Source of the DNA: Scatophagus argus
Lineage: Eukaryota > Chordata > Actinopteri > Scatophagidae
Length of the DNA: 64,000 nucleotides
Direction of reading: 5' to 3'
Assembly (NCBI RefSeq): GCF_020382885.2
Contig: NC_058499.1
Location: 8,727,872 to 8,791,871 of the forward strand
The translations under genes and the position numbers were made by a program. The notes under the pieces are model-generated. The model saw nothing but the letters and a program-made list of their open reading frames with translations, searched no databases and had not been told where the DNA came from. Each line of letters begins with the position of its first letter. The stretch's first letter is position 1. Positions 25,201-35,842 of this stretch are shown here, one piece after another.

Positions 25201-28200
25201 ACGAACACAAGAGAGCACTTTCTCTAAAAACTGAATCCTTTTCAGTGAGGTTTTTCTTTTTTTTTTTTTCTTTGTTTGTCCTTTCAAACTTTTCTTTTAT
25301 TTGTTGGTTCCAACACAAGAAAGTCAGTGAAAGATACAAACAGCCAAAGGGCCACTCAGCACTGCATATAGTACTGCAAAAGCATCAGTCAGTCAGCACA
25401 TTGAAATGCCCTGGCCACAGTCTGCTGCCTTCAGGGACAGGGTGGAAATTAACACATCACATTTATTCAAGCATTATCCCCATTATTAATTACAATTCTG
25501 ACATGCTTGTATTTGTGTTATATTCTGCTTATACTTGTATTTCACTACAGTTTGAAGGCAAATATTGCATTTATTCTTTTTTATCCCACTAAATTTAATT
25601 GGTGACTAATTACTTTGCAGATTTGGACTACAAAATATATCAACTAATAAATACTAATAAAAACTGATAAACTAACTCTGAGATATTATTACCAGGGCTT
25701 ATACTTGTAACACAGTATTGTTACACTGTGGTATTACTGCCTGTACTTCCACTCCTGCAGCACGCACTGTAACTATGAACTAAAACCTAACAACAACAAA
25801 ACAAGCCTCTCTCCAGATGTAATGTAACAGCTGGGTGTGAAGGCGGTGAGTGGCTGTGTATTGCTGTGTGGTTGTCCTTTCAGCTGTTTCCGGGTGTGAA
25901 CCCAGCCTACCTGTTACTGAGCAGGAAGAGTGCCTCCTCAGGTAGATAAATGAGCCAGTTCTCTACAACAGTGTAGATTTCTGTCAAATCTTCAGGCTGC
26001 CACTGGGGGACTCCACCCAACAGCAGGTGGAGAAAAGTACTTCCTTTGTCACTACAGTGACGCTTACTCCAGAGGAAAGCTTTCTCGTTTTCTGTCAGAC
26101 TGGAGGATTCCATTATAAGAGAAAAAAAATTCAAAAGTAAAAACATTATTAATTTACAAAGATATGAAAATCATGTGCATGTATGCTTGCAAAATGTGTG
26201 TTGTTTATTTACAAGCAGAGGCAGTGCTTCTTAGAAACATCCAACATTTTCTTTTGCAAATCCTCACAAGGCTGAGTAAATATGGCTGAATCCGGGAGCC
26301 CGATGGGCCTTCGATACTTCCACTCAAACTGACTCAGAAACTCGAGCTGGGGAACAATATGAGGATGAATGATTAAGCAGGTAATGTGTCATCACTTGTG
26401 TTTTTGTCAAAAGGGAAGCAGAGTTGTTCAGCGCTACTGACCTGCAGTATGACCCCCACAGGCTTTCTGTGGCTGTCAAACAGGGCAGGAGAGGGAGGAA
26501 CAGGCAGTTCAGCCAGCGTGGACATACTGAGCAGAATAGTCCCCATCACCAGAGTCCTAGACTCACAGAGTGCAAAAAGTAAACGTCACAAATTGTGATT
26601 AAGAGCACAGGAAGTGGTGAAAAAGCTGAGCTTCCAAAATGAACGTGAACAACTGTAGAATAACAGAAAATAATAACAGCCTTTGTTTACACAAAGTTAT
26701 GTTTACTTTAGAGTCCTCAAGATGTTCTAGGGGTCCAATTTGTGCTTCACTTGGAAAAGATCTACAACTATTATATACATAGTATAGTATAGTTAACAAA
26801 TATAGACTCAGTAAAATTGGGGAAAAAATTTTTGTCAGTTTGGTATCAGCTAAAATCTTTGCATCATGAATGATCTGTAGATTTACAGTGGCAAGAAAGG
26901 AGCAGTCAAAGGAAAAGCTCTGTTTTAAAGTTTAAAACATGAAAGTGATTTTCTTTCACTTAAAAAATCAGTTAAAGGGGCACTCGACTGATTTTTACTG
27001 TTTTGGAGTAGTTCAGACAGGCAGATCACATGTTTCATACACCCTCCTGCCATGCATGTCTTCAACCTGTTCCAAAATCAGCAGCCCATAGAAACATCCG
27101 CTGCTCATTCATTACTAGGCTTGGTGCTGCATTGCTGCCTGCTATCAGAAATGTAACTCCCTCCACCTCCTTGACCTGCTCATGTATTAGCAAACAGTAT
27201 AAGGCTTTATGAGATGAGGCATAAACACCTACCTGCCCCTGTAAAGAGGCAGCACAGCCCAGCCTAAAAGCTCAGGGTTCTTGCCACGTTTGGAGCCCTT
27301 GAGGCAAAATGTCAGCATGCACTCATATGGGAGCTTATTGACTTGAACAGGGAACACCATCCTGGAATAAAAAACATGCAGTCAAAAACATGTTGGTTTT
27401 TTTTTTTTTTTTGTACCATCTATTGTTACCTCATAAATCCTATTCCTTGCTCTTTTCTCAGAAATCTGCACTAAAATAGACATAAGTAAAAACACTTAAA
27501 GGTCTGATGAGAAGAAAGGACAGCAAGCTGTCTTGAAGATCACTGGGCTAATCAATGACAAAGGAATTGTTCCATGAACAAGGACAGGGGAAGCTGAATA
27601 TTATAAAATGACAATGGGGACTCTTACATGCGGTTACACTGGATCTTATTTGCGTATGTCAAGGCAGTGCTGATATTTTCAGAAATGCCGGTGTCACATA
27701 ACTTTGTTGCGCCAAAAGTCAACTCACAGGAAACGGAGAAGCTCTCATAGCTAAAAAATGATGGAGGAAAACAGAAAGCAATTAATCTCAACGTTCTTAT
27801 CAGGGCTGTGGTTCATTTGTATGCACGTGCAAGTGCATGGGTGTTTCTGTAAATGAAAACATACTTGGTCATCCAGGAGGGCTGTAGTTGGTACAGAGCT
27901 GCGATGTTGAACTGGAAGATTTCAGTGTTGTCCTCCACGTCAAGAGTTTGGGGTTTGCTGGTCACCTCCTGACCTCTGAAGTCTGACTGGAAGTTGTCAA
28001 AAAAGATCTCCAGCACTTTGAGCAGTGCACTGTGGAGCATGATCATGGCTGGAAAGCAGAGAATAAGCAATCAGCTCATACAGTCAAAATATCATGCTAA
28101 ACAGGTAAACAAAGAGAGTAGAAGAAGTACACAAACATTTAATGACACATACATGATTTATGACACACTTAAATGCAGTTATAAGCAGTAACTAACGACA

Positions 28201-29413
28201 ACTGGTTTGGTTATCAAATCAAGATCAGGAAGAAGACAAATGAAAAGTACAGGAAATGTCTGGACCAAAAGTATCATTAAACCCTGAAGTCTAATTCACA
28301 CAACACAATGCCTGATCAGGTGTAGGATGCTCATTCAGCATCAAGCTGACCTCAGACTCACAACCTCATACACCAACGATAAGTCAAGATCTCGTTGAGC
28401 TTCCTGTCAAGTGAGAACCGTGGATTACTCACCAGTTTCACACTCAGAGTTCTCATCATGACTCTGCAAGGAAGAAAAGATACAAAAACACAGCTTTTTA
28501 TTGTTGATCAGTGGCATGAGGAAGTATCTCATACATTTTTTTAGTGCGCTGCGATGTCACAATCCTTTGGCAGTTAGGAAGAGGGATCGGATGACTAAGT
28601 AGTCCTTGTAAGAATAGAATCACAAATGGTTTCCTGTCGTACCAGAGGTATGGGTTTGATTCGGTTAAGTCTGCCAATAGAGTCCTCCAGCTCCTTAGAC
28701 GACAACCCACACAGAAGACTGGTGATGAGGCGAACGCAGTCCACGACCACATTAACGTTCATCCCAGTCTGCAGACGTGAAGGGAAACATCAGAAATATG
28801 TCACTGCTACTGATTTACCTGAATTACCCTGAGGCGGTAAACCCTACATTATACATTTCTGCAAGTTAAAAACAAAATGAGAGAGCGTGAGAGACACAAA
28901 CGTCCCACTGGCTATCCCGTCTTTACCGACCTTACTTCTCCTCAGCTCAGTCATCTCCCTGTTGTAGCTATTGAGAACCTCATGGAGACTCAGCCTGAGA
29001 GAGGAGGAAAGGTCAAACATAAACCACACATGACAAAGTGGCAGGTTTGTTGTCTGCAAACAGGTGCTTGTTGACACATGACCCACTGAACAGGTGTCAT
29101 TATCACTGAAACCATTTTACAAAGCTGAACTGGGAAGCAGGAAAAGATCGGCATCTTACTTGCAGGTGTTGAAGACGCCAACGGGACGCAGGAGCTTGTA
29201 CAGCTGACACGAGTTTCCATCATCCTCCCCCTCAGAGAAGAAACACAGACTGAACTAATGACTGCTGTGCAGGACTGTGGCTAAGCCTGTCATGATAACT
29301 ACTTTTGTTGGACAGTATATTGATTGTACTTTGCAGTTAAACATATTTAAAATGGTCATCTTAAGAACATTTGATGGCATGGATAATACTACTACTACTA
29401 CTACTACTACTAC

Positions 29414-29445
<32 letters not shown>

Positions 29446-32194
29446 GCATAATAATGCAAATTTACCCTTTCAAAGAGTAATAAAGATTTTAATCCTTAAG
29501 AATATTCAGACATTGGAATGGGAAAAAAAAATGAGTCAAAACAATGAGTCAATGAGACATGTACGATAAGATACGTACAATAAGTCAATAACATAACTCA
29601 CGTGACAGGTCTAATTGCGGCAAGAACAGAATCTCAGAATTTATATGAAGCGTGTAAAACCAGCCTAATAACACATTTGGTTCACCTTTATTCTATTTTA
29701 TTGTGTTGCTAAGCGCCACCAGCCATGACGTGATGTGTAAACAGAACAAAGTCAAGAAGTCAGGGTGGAGGTTTTCAAAGCCCTGATGATAAGAAGCTGG
29801 GCAGGGGCACACTTATTTGTGACAGCAGCATTTCAAGACCGAAGACAGGCCCACCCCTTGTTGGTAAATGTTTAATTCCGTAGGCGGGAACAGGAGGAAT
29901 TTGAGCTGACTTACATCTCTGGCCAGACAGCGTTTGATGTTGTTCAAGCTGAGCAGTCGGAGGGGCACTTCTTGTTCACACTTGTAGTACATCTGAACAG
30001 TCTCGTGCATACCCAGCAGCTCTTCACTGAGGAAAGATATGAGAAATGGCATTTGGTGCGTCAAATAAAAGAATGATTGTAGAAAAGCAGCTTCACAGCT
30101 CATAGTTTAACGTTTCTGGTGACTTACTTTCGGAGGTACTCCTCAGAGTTGCACAGTTTTAAAACATAATTCCCACTCGTGCTGGGAGAGAGGTCCAGCA
30201 GCTGCAAGATTTCATCAATCAGACTCTTCACTGTCCTGTTCACTGGATAAAGATTAGAGTTCAGAGTCCACACACTTTTGCTAACATGAGCAGCATCTGA
30301 AGATCGAGCTGAAGTGATAATGCAGTGCATAACAGCCAAACAGTGATGGAATCTTACAATACAACCAACATGAAAAACAAAGGTAAAACTCTGAAGTACT
30401 TTGAGGGAAAAGTGTGCTTTTAACCTTGATACATTTATCCAACAGATGTTATATGTCATGCTTTATTATAGAGGAAAGGTCCTGCACACCCACACAGGCA
30501 TTTTCAGCTATGTGGTTGATTATACCTGCTCAGGTGGGATTCGCACAAAGCTCTGATAGGATTTACATGAGGACAGCATGTATTAATAGGAATTACATAG
30601 TTTTAAAAAAGAGATGAAGATGAAAGTGACATATTTTGTCACTGGAGGGAACTCACTCCAACGAAATTTGTGCTCTGCATTTAACCCACCCAAGTGACGT
30701 GCACACACACACACAGCAAACCCGGGGCAGTGGGCGACCGCGTGCAGCGCCCGGGGAGCAGTGGGGGTTAGGTACCTTGCTCAAGGGTACCTCAGCCATG
30801 GACACCAGTACGGGGAATCGAACCAGCGATCCACCGGTTACGGGTCCGACACCCTAACCACTGATCCACGACTGCCCCTAGAGTTTACAGCAAAGCTCCT
30901 GAAGTTCCCCAGAATTATTATTTTTATTATCTGTTTATCTTTGCTCACACAAGATAAAAACACTTTAAAGACAACAACAACAACCACAACAAAAAACCCA
31001 AAACCGTGGCACTCTATGGATCATTCTTGGGTCATTCTTACCTGCTGTGGGGATGGGAAGCTGTTGACTGCCCCATTCACTGGCTACACTGACAATCACC
31101 TCCACCTGCTGCAGCAGGGCAGGATGGATTTGCAACAATCGACCCCATACCAAACCTGAGTTATGAATGCTGTCTGTGTGCTTGTACTTGGACTGTAACC
31201 TGCCCAGAAAGAAAAAGAAAAACAGGTTGTGAATGTGAAAGTATGATGATAAGCATGCTCCACACTGAAGCATCACGATCCCTATCGTCTCGCTGAAGGG
31301 ACAAAAACAGTGTCAAGCTGAGAGAACAAAAGAGGAAACCAAGATTCAGTCAGTTCATTAAAATTGAGTCAGACATAGAGCGTAAAATCCAAATTTAAAA
31401 CTACATCTTTTCAGTTAAGGTGTCACAAAGGTGGATATTTCAAATAAAACTGTTTAAATTCATTATAATAGAGCATTTTATGTGTGTTTCATAAAATACA
31501 TGACAACACAACAATACATGACAAAGACATAATGTTTAAAAACAAGGTAGAATCTAAATTTTCCCACGCTTACCTGGAAGTTTCAGCACAAAAAGAAGCC
31601 AGACTCTTGGTGCTGCCTTGTGGAGTGTCTATTAGTTTGATGCTGAATGGGTCCTGAAAAAACAGTTTTAATTTGGAAAATTTCATTAAATCATAAAAGG
31701 AGGTCTTTGTCTTTTCTGAACGAGAAACTACAAGGGATACTCACATGATCTTCTATTTCTGTCTTGGAACGATTCAGTTTCTGAGTAGGCTCAGTGAGGT
31801 CACAGGAAAAGAGCTTTTGGCTGAGGCCTCTTGGCCTCGGGGGAACAGGAGGGGGTCCTTGGTCTTGTCTTCCTAGCAAACATGCGCTGGGAAGCCTGTT
31901 TCTGGGTGGAGGGGGGGGCGCACGAACAGGACGAAACCCGTTTGTGCTTTGATGGTCTGTACTCCCAGGGTGTCCTCCCCCTTGATCCTGGAGATGGTTT
32001 GGAGGTTTGGGTTGAGATTCAGTTCGGGGTATGAGCCCATCCAAGGTGGTCTCATACAAATGTGTTTCATTATGTTCTGGAAAGATTTCAAGGTACTCAT
32101 AAATGTGCGTTTCCTCAGCAAGTGGCGAGGGGAAGTCAGAGTCGCTTGCATCTTGCCTCTGGATTGATCCATTTTGCCTTTGAGGAGGATCCAT
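19646..32194 (-). CDS. pik3c2g: Phosphatidylinositol 3-kinase C2 domain-containing gamma (class II PI3K)
   Basis: This class II lipid kinase makes PI3P and PI(3,4)P2 on endosomal or plasma membranes. Thirty-two coding exons close in frame to about 1387 residues, against about 1445 in human. Order: Pro-rich N terminus, Ras-binding domain, C2, helical domain, kinase, PX, C-terminal C2. The kinase shows [19 protein letters not shown], the catalytic loop [11 protein letters not shown] and the metal-binding HIDFGK. The protein ends [12 protein letters not shown], as human PIK3C2G ends in a very similar WYPLGN motif, which separates it from the alpha and beta paralogues. The start ATG at 32194-32192 has purine at -3 and G at +4. 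Oddities are one GC-AG intron, three GTCGGT donors and a start-stop uORF touching the ATG. Confidence 0.93.
22047..24233 (-). other. pik3c2g: pik3c2g block: lipid kinase domain, exons 19-26
   Basis: Exons 24126-24233, 23927-24019, 23377-23506, 23133-23269, 22857-23026, 22550-22706, 22331-22440 and 22047-22215. The ATP-site region reads [18 protein letters not shown]. The catalytic loop DRHNDNIM and HIDFGK are both in exon 22857-23026. The activation loop runs [13 protein letters not shown] across the next junction, matching the class II pattern. That junction uses a GC donor (AG|GCAAGT) at 22856-22855. Confidence 0.92.
24335..26346 (-). other. pik3c2g: pik3c2g block: helical (PIK) domain, exons 14-18
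   Basis: Exons 26213-26346, 25911-26099, 24858-24951, 24640-24734 and 24335-24515. Diagnostic stretches are [35 protein letters not shown] and [20 protein letters not shown]. This scaffold connects the C2 and kinase domains. Exon 18 ends at a GTCGGT donor. Confidence 0.87.
25515..25640. repeat. Fragment of a common fish interspersed repeat
   Basis: Phrases such as 'cttgtatttcactacagttt', 'gaaggcaaatattgcattta' and 'ttactttgcagatttggact' match a repeat I know from many percomorph introns. It lies in the pik3c2g intron between exons 15 and 16 and resembles the other half of the repeat at 58135-58452. Confidence 0.5.
26442..28048 (-). other. pik3c2g: pik3c2g block: central C2 domain, exons 10-13
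   Basis: Exons 27865-28048, 27628-27750, 27233-27361 and 26442-26556 encode the PI3K-type C2 domain, recognised by [20 protein letters not shown] and [20 protein letters not shown]. It probably packs against the helical and kinase domains, as in other PI3Ks. Confidence 0.85.
26970..27010. repeat. Possible repeat end, 'aaaggggcactcgactgatt' type
   Basis: This resembles the end of another dispersed fish repeat. The rest of the element cannot be delimited by eye. It sits in the pik3c2g intron between exons 12 and 13. Confidence 0.3.
28433..30242 (-). other. pik3c2g: pik3c2g block: Ras-binding domain and linker, exons 4-9
   Basis: Exons 30128-30242, 29915-30026, 29160-29230, 28931-28994, 28643-28768 and 28433-28463. 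The ubiquitin-like Ras-binding fold is represented by [33 protein letters not shown] and [14 protein letters not shown]. Exon 7 (28931-28994) uses a GTCGGT donor because only that choice keeps the frame. Exon 9 is only 31 nt and encodes [10 protein letters not shown]. Confidence 0.8.
29387..29444. repeat. ACT/AAT trinucleotide microsatellite
   Basis: About eight ACT units are followed directly by about ten AAT units, within a pik3c2g intron. Two adjacent compound repeats of this kind are often length-polymorphic. Confidence 0.9.
30650..30879 (-). mobile_element. tRNA-derived SINE, minus orientation
   Basis: The right end reads on the minus strand as a tRNA-like head, 'gtggatcagtggttagggtg', followed by a pol III B box, GGTTCGATTCC (plus strand 30815-30825). 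The body 'ggtaccttgctcaagggtac' and 'aaatttgtgctctgcattta' is a familiar teleost SINE body. It lies in the pik3c2g intron between exons 3 and 4 and includes a short CA run. Confidence 0.75.
31042..32194 (-). other. pik3c2g: pik3c2g block: Pro-rich N terminus, exons 1-3
   Basis: Exons 31745-32194, 31574-31653 and 31042-31199. The first 150 residues are low-complexity and include a polyproline stretch ([13 protein letters not shown], then [13 protein letters not shown]) that could bind SH3 domains, and acidic Tyr-containing segments ([18 protein letters not shown]). Class II enzymes use divergent N termini for clathrin or adaptor binding, but I see no clathrin box. Exon 2 encodes [18 protein letters not shown]. 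Exon 3 leads toward the Ras-binding domain. Confidence 0.85.
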
Positions 32195-32199
32195 CACAT
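32192..32199 (-). promoter_or_regulatory. pik3c2g: Start-stop uORF overlapping the pik3c2g ATG
   Basis: On the minus strand the sequence ATGTGATGG contains an ATG (32199-32197) followed at once by TGA (32196-32194). The A of that TGA is the first base of the pik3c2g start ATG (32194-32192). If included in the mRNA, this is a one-codon upstream ORF joined to the main start by a stop/start overlap. Confidence 0.55.
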
Positions 32200-33847
32200 T
32201 TTAGGAAATTGTACAAGTTCTGCTACGTGGTGCCAAATCTCGGCATGTCCTCGTTTCATATCATGACACAATGTGGAACTGTGGAAAGAAGAGAACGAAA
32301 AGCAGAATTAGCAATTAACTTCATTAAAGACATACTGACAGCACAAGTAAGCTGTTTTACGGCCGGAGTCCTAACTGAACCTGAGGGTTTACGTTGGTCT
32401 AATAATTAACAGACTTTCAAATCTTCACAGGAAACCTACCAGTGAGCGCCACTAAATCTGTCACACACATATATGAAGTTAGACACGACAAAAGCCTTCA
32501 ATACAATTGGTGTCTATCTTCAAACCTTCATTCCAAATGCTTCACCTGATTTCACTGGAGTGATGAATTCAGTCAAAACTGTAAGCAAAGTCTGGTATTT
32601 TTAAGTAAAATAAAAACAAAACAGACAGTTACTTACAGCATACTCACATATGACTATTTTAGATGAGATCCAAATGGTAATATGATGTTTTCTGCACTTG
32701 CAACTTACCATAAAAGCTCCCACTTCGTCTAGACGAGGTGACTGTGACTGAAGCCATGCACAACAAGTTAGACCTGTCCAAGTATTGGAAAACTTCCCAT
32801 CTGTGTTTCCTCAGCTCAGCCCTGCCAGTGTCCCTCCCCTCATACTCACACACACACACACACGCCCTCTGCTGGAGGCCAAAGAACTTTGCAAGTGTGT
32901 ATGCATTGTTGCTTGCAGGGATAAATTAAGCCAACATCAAACTTACAAATCAAGATTGAGAGTGCATAATGAAAAAATAAACGAAATGTTAATGTTAATG
33001 CTACACATGATAATACTGGCTAAAATGTTTTTGCACATATTGTGTGTTGTGTCTTGGGGATCTTTTGTTTATAAGTTTTTCTGGTTGCTTTTCACTATTC
33101 ATTATTCATGTTCACTTTTGTACAGTTATGGCTACAGACTCTCCATCCATCTCCCTATATTTGCATTTTTGAGCATAATTCATTTGAATTCAATTTCTTT
33201 GATTTACTTATTTTTTGAACTCATTGTGAATTCTTTTGACTATTGTGCAATGATTATTCATACTGGAAAACCCTCAGGATGTTGATACATTTCTGATAAA
33301 AATGTAAACGTGACAGCTTCCTTTGCATGAAAGAAACACATCTATCCAGTTCTACCAAACCAACATTTAATTATATCCACTCCTAACTTGGGAATGCTGT
33401 TGAGCAGGTTGAGGTATGTGAGCAGGTTCTCATATGTAGTGAAATGAAAGCAGCAAGAAGGAAACGTGTGTTCCTGTACTCTACATATGACACATAAGGT
33501 AAGATTAAAATAACTGTCTTTTTTTTGTTGTTTTGTTTTTAAGATGAGAAACGTTTGGGACTTTACAGGAAGCTTCCTTTGTGCTATCAACTTTGTACAC
33601 GGTTCATTTAAACACTTGTGTTTAAATTGAAGTGAAAATTAGTTTTGTGGATCACTGATCTTTAGTAAACTCTGTCTGTTTGACTCTCTGTAGCAATAAT
33701 CATGAGTCTTCCTGGGGATGAGAAACGTGGCCTTTTAGTGGGAATGACAGCAACGGTCCTCCACTGAATGTGCCACAAAGGTGTCAGCTGAGGTGCACAG
33801 AGGAAGGTGTGTGTGTGTGGGGGGGGGGGGGGTGTATAAAGGAGGAG
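32195..33847. other. Divergent intergenic region between pik3c2g and the SMIM29-like gene
   Basis: No coding exon is recognised. It should contain the 5' untranslated exon(s) and promoter of pik3c2g on the minus strand and the promoter of the small membrane protein gene on the plus strand. A CA run lies at about 32848-32864. Near the right end is a GT run and a G homopolymer (about 33808-33832), followed by TATAAA at 33835-33840. Confidence 0.5.
33835..33840 (+). promoter_or_regulatory. TATA-like box, uncertain
   Basis: TATAAA follows a G-rich run and precedes the ATG at 33848 by only 7 bases. If it directed initiation about 30 bases downstream, transcripts would skip that ATG and might use a later in-frame one at 33863 or beyond. 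The match may be chance. Confidence 0.25.
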
Positions 33848-34457
33848 ATGGAGCAGAAAGAAATGCTTTTCAACCACACGACTCCCCACATTTCACCCTC
33901 AGACCCCAAACCTGCATTTCGCCGATACTTTGTACTCATCCCCTTTGTAGTACTCACGCTGATCGGATGCGTAGTTGCAATGGTAAGATACTGTCTGCGT
34001 GGGTAATTTCACATGACTGCATCACAGGCTTATCTTTAAGTTATTTAAGTTTATTTAAGTTTTCACTGCTGTGTTTCTCTTCAGGTTGTATATATGAAGA
34101 GGAGATCGAGGTAAGTTGGTTCCTGCTAAGCGTGACGTTCAGATCATTTTGGTATGTTGCGTTATGTTGTGTCAAAATTTGTTTTGTTTTGCTTCAGATT
34201 AGAGGAGCTGCGCCACAGGCTGATTCCTCTGTACAGCTACGACCCCACAGAAGAACAGGACGGCTGGGAACAATCTGACAATGTGGACGAGGAGGAGGAG
34301 CTAACTGTGAGCAAACCACTCAGACTTTACTGATAGTATTCAGCAATCCTCATACAACTGGGACCAGGAATGAACTTACAGAATTTGCTTCTGTTTACAG
34401 GAACCTTTGTACAAGGAAGGAAAGCTCTCCTTCTCCTCATCTGCTTATGGGACATGA
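33848..34457 (+). CDS. Small single-pass membrane protein, SMIM29/C3orf18-like
   Basis: Four exons, 33848-33982, 34085-34110, 34198-34306 and 34401-34457, join in frame to 108 residues. A short N-terminal segment with an NHT glycosylation sequon precedes one hydrophobic helix (YFVLIPFVVLTLIGCVVAMV). A basic stop-transfer KRRSRLEELRHRL follows, then LIPLYSYDPTEEQDGWEQ, an acidic tail and the end LSFSSSAYGT. The block 'LRHxLxPxYxxDPxEE' is what I remember from mammalian SMIM29 and C3orf18, whose function is unknown. I cannot decide which paralogue this is. The frame is open upstream of 33848, so the start is the least certain part. The gene runs away from pik3c2g. Confidence 0.75.
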
Positions 34458-34770
34458 ACAGAAAATCAAGAAAAAATATGTGCCCAGTTACAGGAAAATG
34501 TCTTCCTTTATATCATATATTGCAGATGCTATGCAGATAAAGACTGGTCTTCCCCATGAGGATTAAAAACAGCATCTGAGTGACATTCAACAGCTACTAG
34601 CACTGCATCAGATCATTTAATTTCAGTTTCTTTCCTCACAGTGTTTTCTGTGTAGCGCAGTGGACAGCAGATGGCGCTGTAGTCCCGTCTCTTGCCTCAT
34701 TTGAAAACTTCCCTTTCTCTTTCAAAAGACATGCATACAAAGTGTTATGAAGGACAAGATATTTTGGAGC

Positions 34771-34776
34771 AATAAA
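34771..34776 (+). terminator. Poly(A) signal for the SMIM29-like gene
   Basis: This is an AATAAA about 310 bases beyond the stop and about 200 bases before the first exon of the next gene on the same strand. Confidence 0.5.
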
Positions 34777-34973
34777 CTGAAACCTAAAATCCCATTTAAA
34801 GGCTGCTTGTTTTTGTGTGTGCATCTCTAAAATTAATTACGACTTCACCTCAAAGAGCTTCAAAGACACACCTGTTCCTGCTTGGTAATCAGGGGATTTG
34901 CAGTTCTGTAGAGGTTCCTCAGGTGGATATGTCTTCTATTCACATGTTCTGGGAGCTTTTACAGTACAGGAAA

Positions 34974-35612
34974 ATGGGATCAGAAAGAAAGAGCAGGTGA
35001 ACAACACACCTACAGAAACAGTTAAAACCGATAACTAACAAATATGACAAATTATACCAAAGTAGGTTTCCAGTCTGTATCATTCCTTTTGACCTGTGTG
35101 TGTTTGTATGTATTTACATCAGACTTGACCTTAATCTGTTGGGACAATGTTGGTGCCTGACCTCCATCCTGTTGGCCTCGTCTGCTCTGGTCCTCCCAGC
35201 TCTGAACCTGGACAGCCTGCTGTGTTACTACTGTCCTCTGCAGCACAAAGGAAAGTCCTGCCCTAACATCACAAGCCAGTGTCTGCCCGATCAGCGCTGT
35301 TCCAGCTCCAGAGGCCACTACGGCTCCATCCATATCCTTTCTGGTCAGGGCTGTATAGATGCTGAACTCTGTGGCTCCCATGAAATCATCTCCTATCGGG
35401 GGGTCAAGTACAACGTCAGCCACGGCTGCTGCTGCAAAGACAAATGTAATGTCCCGCCAAAGTCTGACAGCAATCTGAAGTTACTACTCGGGATGGTCAC
35501 GGACAAAATGGATGACGTCAATATCACTGAGGTGTTTAAGGAGGAGCCTTGGCATTCATGTGCAAATTACACATCATCAAGGAGCTCCACATTACCTACC
35601 ACTGCATCATAG
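34974..35612 (+). CDS. Ly6/uPAR protein, SPACA4/Bouncer-like (copy 1), no GPI signal
   Basis: Two exons, 34974-34996 and 35123-35612, give 170 residues. The signal peptide core is CLTSILLASSALVLPALN. The three-finger domain reads LLCYYCPLQHKGKSCPNITS, then QGCIDAELCGS, ISYRGVKYNVSHGCCCKDKC and N. All ten family cysteines are present, with an eleventh in the CCC cluster. The stretch ISYRGVKYNVSHGCC closely resembles mammalian SPACA4 (VSYRGVTYSLTTNCC). SPACA4 and fish Bouncer act in sperm-egg binding, which I infer as a possible role only. After the domain comes a polar tail of about 50 residues with NIT and NYT sequons and one Cys. It lacks the C-terminal hydrophobic segment that would signal a GPI anchor, so the protein may be secreted. 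Confidence 0.75.
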
Positions 35613-35836
35613 AAGTGCTTGTAGAAATCTGGGGAGAGGCCTGTGAGCCATAGGTACTTACCAGAGTCTCCACAACACGACTGACATTCAGTCAAATGTT
35701 TACATGGTTGTGATTATTATCACTTCTTGTTAAGTTAATGTGGAAATGAGATAAAAGGTGGATTTATCAGCCATCCTTCTGGTATACCTAGTAAATTATT
35801 GCATTATTTCTGTGGTTGTGGTTGCTGATGTGACAA

Positions 35837-35842
35837 AATAAA
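35837..35842 (+). terminator. Poly(A) signal for Ly6 copy 1
   Basis: An AATAAA about 225 bases beyond the stop of copy 1 and about 150 bases upstream of the first codon of copy 2. It shows that the two copies are probably separate transcription units. Confidence 0.55.

Noticed and set aside
24999..25592. Plus-strand 197-residue open frame
   Set aside because: It lies in a pik3c2g intron, is AT-rich with a T-run, overlaps a dispersed repeat and shows no motif.
28574..28642. Read-through of pik3c2g exon 8 past 28643 (VRQETI...)
   Set aside because: The next available donor would end in the wrong phase for the 31-nt exon at 28433-28463. The GTACGA donor keeps the frame.
29387..29444. CRISPR-like short repeats
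   Set aside because: Simple ACT and AAT trinucleotide runs without spacers, in a vertebrate intron.
30815..30879. Possible tRNA gene on the minus strand
   Set aside because: The B box and tRNA-like head are there, but the cloverleaf is degenerate and the sequence continues into a SINE body.
32785..33285. Plus-strand 166-residue open frame with hydrophobic stretches
   Set aside because: AT-rich intergenic DNA with Phe/Ile/Leu codons. The hydrophobicity reflects base composition, and there is no splice structure or homologue that I recognise.
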